Part shown: piece after piece, positions 57,700 through 64,000 of the stretch
Numbering within the stretch: the first letter of the stretch is position 1
Layout of the letters: each line of letters starts with the position of its first letter
Source: Isoetes taiwanensis
Lineage: Eukaryota; Streptophyta; Lycopodiopsida; Isoetales; Isoetaceae
Direction of reading: 5' to 3'
Assembly (NCBI GenBank): GCA_021234155.1
Contig: JAJEKV010000003.1
Location: 9,238,413-9,302,412 of the forward strand
DNA: 64,000 nt
Program-made: the position numbers and the translations under genes
The notes under the pieces: model-generated
Told to the model about the DNA's origin: nothing
Databases searched by the model: none
Seen by the model: only the letters and a program-made list of their open reading frames with translations

Positions 57700-59340
57700 A
57701 TGGCAGTTTCGCAATGGCAGAACCATGGAGGGATTACACGGGCATCTGGATTTATGAAACTGTAAGTCCTTTTTGTCACATTTTAAGCAGTGGTCGCCAA
57801 TCAGGGTGGATGCTACATTTTGCGATCAGAAATTCGATGCCAAAATCTTCAAACCGTTCTACTTTTCTCTAATTGATTCTACAGGGCCCGAGTTGCAGCG
57901 GCAAGAGTAAGTCTCTTAGGTATCGGGTAAGATTAATGTGACATTCTTAGAAAGAATTCGTTTACAATTTTTGCAGGGCAAGAGGAAAAAGGCAGAGTCC
58001 TGAGAACAAAACCAAGGATGCTTATATGGTTTCAATATTATCTCATGTATCATCTCTTGTATGCTATATAGCCTGCGGCATAATTGCCATGAAATTGATC
58101 CGTAACCATGACAAACCTATGATGGCTAGGCAGATGGAGCTCCGTTTCCTAGGGTCCAGGCTGGGATTGTTCTTCGCTATTCTTCTTACCGAGGTTCCAA
58201 CCTTCCTTAACCTTCCTTAGTAAAGTTCTTATATAGCCTTGCAACTCAAGTTTTTAACCTATATCGCTTATGCAGATGTTTCAAGTTTTTAACCTATCTA
58301 TCTGATTTTGCAAAACTCGAGCACGAAATTCACCTTAGAAGAAATTGTTGAGGTTTCCTGAGCTTTCTTTTAGATCAATTTTCTTAGCTAGGATCTTTAA
58401 CAAATTTGTGCTAAACTGGTCGTATGCATTCTACAGCTGCTGGGGACATTGCTGCCGGAGTTACTATTCCGGTAAGAAATAGTTTTGCCCTTTTAGAAAC
58501 ATTTTCATATACTCAGATCACAATAAGATGATTATACATTTCTAATGGTAGCACAATTCTTCAACCATATCAGCTTATCGATGGGCCTGATTGTAGAAGG
58601 AACTTCCATTGTTTATAGTATTGGGTGAGCCATCTCAACTTCTCCATTTAACTCCTCTAAGGTCAGATTAAGGAGCGGCATTCTTTTTTAAAGGAAACGC
58701 AATATTGTATGCAATTTCACACTTTAACTGTATTTTGTGCTCTATCTATTTTGTGTCAAGTAAAAGAATTTCCATGATGGTTTATTCAATATATTAGCCA
58801 ACATCAATTTTGTGTTAGGAAAGAGACAATGACCTACACTTGGGCTTTGCATATTGATATTCAATGGATTGATTTATTAGCTTCTGTAGATCGTAGGGTC
58901 AGGGAAATTAGAAAAGCAAGTATTTGCCTGCCGGAGATGATATGAAATTGAAGGATTGTTTTACTGTTTCCTAGATGTATTTTCAGGAACAAAAGTAGCT
59001 ATTGTCCATCTTATTATTCACATGACATAATAGCCTTAGATTGATATCTTATTTGATGGTGGTGGTTCATGTGCAGGAGCAAGCCTCTTCAAATATGGGA
59101 CAAAAAAGGTGCTACTGCCTTTCTTGTAAGCATATATTTATATTTGCTTTCCTCCATGGTAACAAGCTTATGTCTTATGCTTTTTAATTCTTTTCTTTGT
59201 CTGATGCAGTTGTCAATGGACATATTATGAGCTTAATGGAATGAAGGGATTCCTTCTCATTAAGAAAGTGTTACATTGTGGCCAGGTACTTGCAATGGGA
59301 AAAATATCTGCAGATCACCCTTCAAATGAATTCTTCTAAA
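57700..59340 (+). CDS. Multi-exon small membrane-protein-like gene, unrecognised
   Basis: Candidate exons 57,700-57,761, 57,885-57,926, 57,977-58,193, 58,437-58,471 and 58,574-58,624 join in frame through GT-AG introns. The product starts MAVSQWQNHGGITRASGFM. It continues RVSLLGIGARGKRQSPEN, a hydrophobic helix (VSSLVCYIACGIIAMKLI), then LGSRLGLFFAILLTE, LLGTLLPELLFR and LSMGLIVEGTSIVYSI. Candidate exons at 59,077-59,125 and from 59,210 follow, but two reading frames are possible there (one contains YYELNGMKGFLLIKK) and I cannot settle the end. Two or three membrane helices are likely. The family is unknown. Frame continuity across small exons is the main evidence that it is real. It lies wholly within the insertion. 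Confidence 0.4.
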
Positions 59341-60292
59341 CATTCCATGACACATTCTGTTAGGATTTGTAGAAAAAGTGAAGGAAGCAATTATATTGAG
59401 CCGATACTATTATCTCCAAAACAGCACGACCTTTTGTGATAGGAGCCTGCCACGGACAGGTTTCTAAAGTATTTTATTAAGCATGAGGGCAGCACATTTG
59501 TAAATATGTCGAAGTCAGCCGTATTGCAGAATAATCTCACTGTTTTTGTCACTGTCACTTGTCACTGCCAAATCTTAGTGAGCTAGTTGAAGGTGGGCTT
59601 GCGTTAGTACGCCCAAAATAATCTCACTGTTTTTGTCACTATCACTTGTCACTGCCAAATCTTAGTGAGCTGGTTTAAGGTGGGCTTGCGTTAGTACGCC
59701 TTGTTGCATCAGGGATTGAGCCAGCTAAATTAATGTCAGGTCAGCTAAATTAATGTCAGGTCAGATAAGAGGCGCTATAAGTAAGAGGAGCTGCATAAAT
59801 AGAAGCACTCCTTACTTTGTTACTTTGTAGCCGCTTTTCCTCTGCAATGTTGTGATCGTTTTTTGCAGGTTCTATAATCTTACTGTACATATTTGACCAG
59901 CATTAGGCTTTTGTGCTACATATTACTATGCAAATGGAAAACAAGCACCTCGGATGATTACATGCATGCAAGTAGAAGGTATTACACTGGGTATTTAAGA
60001 TGGATCTTTATCTCCATAACGATTCTCGTTCTGCACAAAGTAAACACTCCAATGTACTGTTGTGCCTCATATAATTACATGTATGTAACAAGTAGAAGGT
60101 GCTATGGCGATGCTATGGCTATTTGAGATGGATCCTTATGTACATAACGATCATCGAGAGCACTGGTTGCCTAAGCTGAAAACAGCCTTTATAATCCACT
60201 GGTTGCCCAAGCTTATACATTATCCTTCAGAACCTATAAGGCCGCAACTAGAGTTATGAGATTGATTGTGTGCAATTCTGATAGAATTGAGT
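59341..60292. other. Non-coding part of the insertion
   Basis: A segment of about 75 bases (AATCTCACTGTTTTTGTCACT to AGTACGCC) is tandemly duplicated at 59,530-59,612 and 59,619-59,700. A smaller duplication of TAAATTAATGTCAGGTCAG lies at about 59,727-59,763. No other feature recognised. Confidence 0.55.
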
Positions 60293-60533
60293 ACACGGGG
60301 GGTTACGTAGGGCAGCGAGAGCCCCAAAAAATTTACAATACATGTACAAAATTAACACCATTAAGTACATTCTCTCAAATTTTATAGTATTTTACAAACC
60401 TTAATGTATAGTATACAAAAACTTGTACATGCATATCCCACAAACGAGGATCGCTATGTACGGTTCGAATCTTGGAATAAATGGAAAATATGCCCATCCA
60501 ACAGCTCTCGTTGCCCGGAGTAACCCCCCGTGT
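60293..60533. mobile_element. 241-bp MITE-like element with about 29-bp terminal inverted repeats
   Basis: ACACGGGGGGTTAC (60,293-60,306) is exactly inverted at 60,520-60,533. Imperfect pairing extends inward through GGGCAGCGAGAGC / GCTCTCGTTGCCC. It has no coding. Its outer right end coincides with the right edge of the larger insertion, so it may be a solo element or the insertion's own long terminus. Confidence 0.7.
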
Positions 60534-60659
60534 GAATATGCACCCAAACCAAAGGGGGTTTAAGGGGGATTTTAATTTAAATGTGTCAAACGCAATGGTT
60601 TGTGTTAATAATGTTAATGGTAGTTGTGTGTTAATGGTTTGTGTTGTGGTTGGTTTGAC

Positions 60660-62908
60660 CATTTGTTACTTGAGGAGACTTAATAGTAGACACTTCTTTT
60701 GTAATTTGATGCCTATCTTTGTATAGTACATCTTCACAGAATACCACATCCCTACTAATCACTATATTTTTGTTTTCTGGAATAAAAATTCTATAACCTT
60801 TTGAGTGACTGTCTAGCCTACTAAAAACCCAATTTCAGCTTTATCATCAAGCTTTTTCCTAAGCTCATCTGGTTTATGAACATAGGCCAAGCATCCATAA
60901 ACCTTAAACTTTTCATAATTAATTTCTGAATCTTCTCCATACCACATTAAATCAGGAATATTCCCTTGCAAACTTGAAAAAGAAAGTTTGTTTTGTATAG
61001 TATTGGCTGTCAGTAAGGCTTCTTCCCACAAATAATTGGGTAATCCACTATTTTTAACCATTGATCTGACGGCATTCATGAGAGTTCTATTTCTTCTTTC
61101 TGTTATTCCATTTTGTTGGGGACTATATCTACATGTCAACTGCCTCCTGATGCCATTGGCAATACAAAAGCTCTTAAATTTGGCTGAAAGATATTCTCCC
61201 CCTCTGTCAGACCTTATGCATTTCAATTTCATATCTGTTTGCCTTTCTGATTCTACCACAAATTGCTTGAAGGCTATTAAGGCTTGAGCTTTGTTAGCTA
61301 GCAAATAACATTTGCATTTTCTGGTATAATCATCAATAAATGTGATGAAATACCTTTTATTAGTTCTACCTCTGATGTTCAAGGGTCCACACAAGTCAGT
61401 ATGAACTAACTCCAGGATATCCTTAGTTTTCTTCTTTGCTTTGAGAAAAGGCAGTCTGTTTATTTTACCAAGCATGCATCCCTCACATATATGCCCCCTT
61501 TCTTGATTTTCATATTGAGTAAAACCCTTCTTTGCTAACAACTTTAGATTATTGGAATGAGTATGAGCTAGTCGATTATGCCACAACTCAAATTCAGATA
61601 ACATTAATACTTTGCAAGATGGACTATTGTCATGATCCAGCTGAAAAAGTTTACCAACTCGTTTGGCATGAAACTTGATTTTATTATCAAACCAAATATT
61701 ACAACCATCATCATCAAATATGACTTTATAACCCAAGTCAACTAACTGACTAACAGATATCAGATTTTTAATAATGCTAGGTACACACAAAACATTCTTG
61801 ATGTCTACTAGATTTCCATGCAAATCCCATAACTGCAGTAGCCCTCTTCCTTCAATCCTTTGCAAGGCTCCATTTCCTACTTGGACACTTCTAGCTTCTC
61901 CTTGTTCTACAGCTCCACTATCAACTACAAGAGCATGAGATAACTTGTTAGTATTAGTTTTATCTTCAAGAACAGAATTTAACAAGTTTACCTTTTCTTC
62001 ATCTATGATTTTTCCAACTTCTTCATGCTCTTGTGCAATAAAAGTGCCAGCAGGTTTCTTCCCTCCTCCTCGACCCCTATCTCTGCTAAAACCACCCCTT
62101 CGTCTTCCAAATTCCTTAGGAGTAGGGCACTTAGAAGCTAGATGTCCTTGGCCACCACATGTGTAGCAAGTAAACTCATTCCTTTTGAGCTTGGGACAGT
62201 TATTTTTGACATGGCTTGGCTCATGACAAAAGTAACAAATAATTTTATCTGACCTTTTTTCTTGCTTTTTACCAGCATATAAAAATTCAGTTTCCTCTTC
62301 AACTCCTTTAGTCACCTTTTTCTGCTCTATTTCTGTCCTAATGATAGTTTCAGCCTCTTCTCTGTTTTTAGCAACATTTCTAATAAACAACCCTAGTTGT
62401 TCATTGTCTACAATACCCCTTGCAATTGCTAAAACCTGATACCTTTCAGAGAGCTCTACTCCAGCTCCTCCTAGGTCAGCCACTATATTGTCAAATTTGT
62501 TAAAAAAATCTGACACATCATCCTCTTCATGCAATTTAAGATTTCTGAGCTGAGTTCTTTATCCAATAAATCTATTTGTGAAGAGGTTTTCTCCTCAAAG
62601 TGTTTAAGCATAAACAGCCACATCTCCCTAGGACTTTTATTTCTTAACTTCAGCCTAATTGTAGGACTAACCTTTGAAGCAATAATTCCTTGTGCCTCTT
62701 TGAGCTTGGCCAAATTTGATCGACCCCTTGCTCCACTGCTTTCACCTGAGGTAATATCTCCCACACTAGCAGTATCTGCATCTCCTCCTGGACCCCCTGC
62801 AGTAGAGGCAGCAGCAACAACACTTGTGCTTGCAGTTGCAACAACTACACCTGCATTAGTATCAATAGTAGTAGGATCAACCAGATCCCATAAATCCTCA
62901 ACTTCCAA
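60660..62908 (-). pseudogene. Copia gag, protease and integrase
   Basis: The minus-strand gag starts near 62,908 and changes frame near 62,525 (EEDDVSDFFNKFDNIVADLG, UBN2-type). Two zinc knuckles follow: CYFCHEPSHVKNNC and CYTCGGQGHLASKC. The protease shows ALVVDSGA. The pre-integrase domain has LWHNRLAHTHSNN and CEGCMLGK. Integrase has VHTDLCGPL, FITFIDDYTRKC, RSDRGGEYLS and QQNGITERRNRT, giving the DDE residues. At about 60,812 a stop appears, and in another frame SKGYRIFIPENKN and NIVISRDVVF continue toward the insertion. It encodes capsid, polyprotein cleavage and DNA integration functions, but is inactive as read. Confidence 0.9.
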
Positions 62909-63027
62909 TATGTGTTTTACAGCATCCTTCTAAATCTGAAAACCAGGCCCTCCTTTATAGACTTCAACAGTAGCCAAAAGGCCAGCACCAAATCGACTAG
63001 ACATGTTATCTGCTAATGACCAACCTT

Positions 63028-63039
63028 GCTCTAATACCA
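63028..63039 (-). other. Copia primer-binding site
   Basis: On the minus strand TGGTATTAGAGC lies two bases inside the 5' LTR and differs by one base from the initiator-Met-tRNA complement used by most plant Copia elements. Confidence 0.9.
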
Positions 63040-63041
63040 GA

Positions 63042-63693
63042 TGAAAATATCTTTGATGCTTGACCTTATTTAGGTTGTCAACAACACTCTCAACAAGGCT
63101 TTACTCAACTCTCAACAAGGCTTTACTTAATGTCTACTCAAATTCAATTATCAAATAGACATTCAAAGCTTCAATCTTCACTTCTTGACAATTAAACTTG
63201 GTGTTCAAATATTCAACTAGGGTATAAACCAATATTTGAACTTAGAACAAAGAAAATAATGACTCTTAAACAAAAGTCACTACAGTGAATTTCGTCCCTC
63301 CTTTATTTGATCAGATCGATCATGACTCCGGCCCAAACCACCTATGAATGGATTTGATAGCTTCAGTGTGTATATGCCTACGCATTGCTTACCATTATAT
63401 CTTCAAGAATCGATCGACAAGCCTGCAAATCCGGATGGGATAAACTTGCCAGTCCCGGAAATTGATCTGTTGAAATATCCCACAGGCATATCGTGTGGAA
63501 TGGTCCTTTGACCATTGGCTTATTATTTTTCAATGGTTGCAACCTTGGCTTTTTAATTTCTAGCTTCATATGTAACTTGACAACTTATAACAATCTAGTC
63601 TTCATGTTCAAATAATAATTTTCTGCTTCTGCTTTCACCTGCCTGGCACAAGTGATCTTCACATTAATTATGCAATGATCTTATCTTCTAATA
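63042..63693 (-). repeat. Copia 5' LTR
   Basis: 652 bp, matching the 3' LTR with few substitutions and one insertion of about 20 bp near 63,650. The promoter and polyadenylation signals of the element would lie here. Confidence 0.95.
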
Positions 63694-63698
63694 TAGTA

Positions 63699-64000
63699 TA
63701 CCTTTGTATTCATATAATTAGAATATCCAAAGACTGAAAAACCATTTTCCAAACCAATGTAGGAAGTAATCTCCAAGTGGAACGCTGAATCAAATATTGA
63801 ATAAAGATGAAAACCAAACAGAGAGCAAAGGACCCTGTTACCTGCATCAGAACCAAAGGACAGTTAGCCAAGAACATGGGTAAGAGCCTAAGCTACTAGC
63901 AGGTGTCATGGGGTCCTCTGAGGTTATCCCCCTTCACACTGCTGAAAATTAGAAAAAATTCGAAATTTTACCCTACTAAGAAATTATGCATTTATAGCAT
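63699..64000. other. Right flank of the Copia element
   Basis: AT-rich sequence contiguous, before Copia insertion, with the DNA left of 54,861. No gene recognised. Confidence 0.5.

Larger units (their letters stand above)
57345..60533. mobile_element. Insertion inside Copia, putative TIR element carrying a gene
   Basis: Copia coding stops at both edges. The left edge contains ACAGGGGGTTAC (57,362-57,373) and the right edge GTAACCCCCCGTGT (60,520-60,533), which are imperfect inverted repeats. The left about 125 bases recur at 8,614-8,742, consistent with a transposon end. The exact boundaries and a target duplication could not be fixed. The interior holds a multi-exon gene-like region and a short TIR element, so this may be a gene-carrying DNA transposon. 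Confidence 0.45.
54866..63693 (-). mobile_element. Complete Ty1/Copia LTR retrotransposon with a nested insertion
   Basis: LTRs at 54,866-55,497 and 63,042-63,693 are near-identical apart from an insertion of about 20 bp in the 5' LTR. The 5-bp target duplication TAGTA lies at 54,861-54,865 and 63,694-63,698. Each LTR begins TG on the plus strand; one outer CA has mutated to TA. PBS, PPT, gag, protease, integrase, RT and RNase H occur in Copia order (integrase before RT) on the minus strand. About 3.2 kb between integrase and RT is foreign. LTR similarity suggests a fairly recent insertion, although frameshifts are already present. Confidence 0.95.

Noticed and set aside
57714-57906. Alternative start MAEPWRDYTGIWIYET spliced at the stronger donor GTAAGT (57,907)
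   Set aside because: It puts the next exon out of frame with its long hydrophobic reading frame; starting at 57,700 and using the donor at 57,927 keeps the frame open.

Overview
This looks like nuclear DNA from a land plant with a large, repeat-rich genome. A seed-free lineage (fern, lycophyte or bryophyte) is my inference. Evidence for a plant: GT-AG introns, a DUF3754-family gene, a plant-type Copia element with an initiator-Met-tRNA primer site, non-LTR elements with a plant zf-RVT domain, and Helitrons. The strongest hint of a seed-free plant is a cluster of HUH 'Rep' transposon copies resembling Replitrons, which are reported as abundant in non-seed plants. Genuine host coding sequence is sparse and most of the window is nested mobile DNA.

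Layout. 1-12 kb: decayed LINE fragments, microsatellites, a broken EEF1AKMT1-like methyltransferase exon (9.2-9.4 kb) and an unidentified clean exon (7.3 kb, minus). 12.06-18.49 kb (minus): five collinear exons of a DUF3754 gene, with a 5.2-kb intron full of repeats. 16.3-17.5 and 24.0-25.5 kb: inverted copies of an A-tailed retroposon. 19.97-27.2 kb: three Replitron-like copies, the first two in inverted orientation, disrupted by a hAT-type element (8-bp target duplication) and by the retroposon. 27.5-29.9 kb: a Helitron-like element with a polypurine/polypyrimidine tract, interrupted by a LINE. 30.5-32.2 kb: LTR remnants. 32.2-34.85 kb: LINE fragments. 37.8-47.0 kb: a GC-rich LINE of about 5.2 kb (minus) split by a probable solo LTR and by a 2,317-bp Helitron whose empty site is preserved in the LINE copy at 28.9 kb.

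49.2-53.06 kb: a decayed multi-exon gene with a ParB-like DGQH motif near its N-terminus and an FCP1/NIF-like HAD phosphatase domain at its C-terminus. Both recognised introns carry arrays of the same near-palindrome. A broken Helitron helicase follows at 53.3-54.3 kb. 54.87-63.69 kb: a complete Copia element (minus; TAGTA duplication, two LTRs, PBS, PPT) that has received an insertion of about 3.2 kb carrying an unrelated multi-exon membrane-protein-like gene.

The only plausibly functional genes are the DUF3754 gene and, less surely, the membrane-protein gene inside the Copia element. The most interesting material is the Replitron-like cluster, the ParB-like/HAD gene with its intronic palindromes, the Helitron tracts, and the recurrent LINE 3' ends that continue into short tandem repeats.
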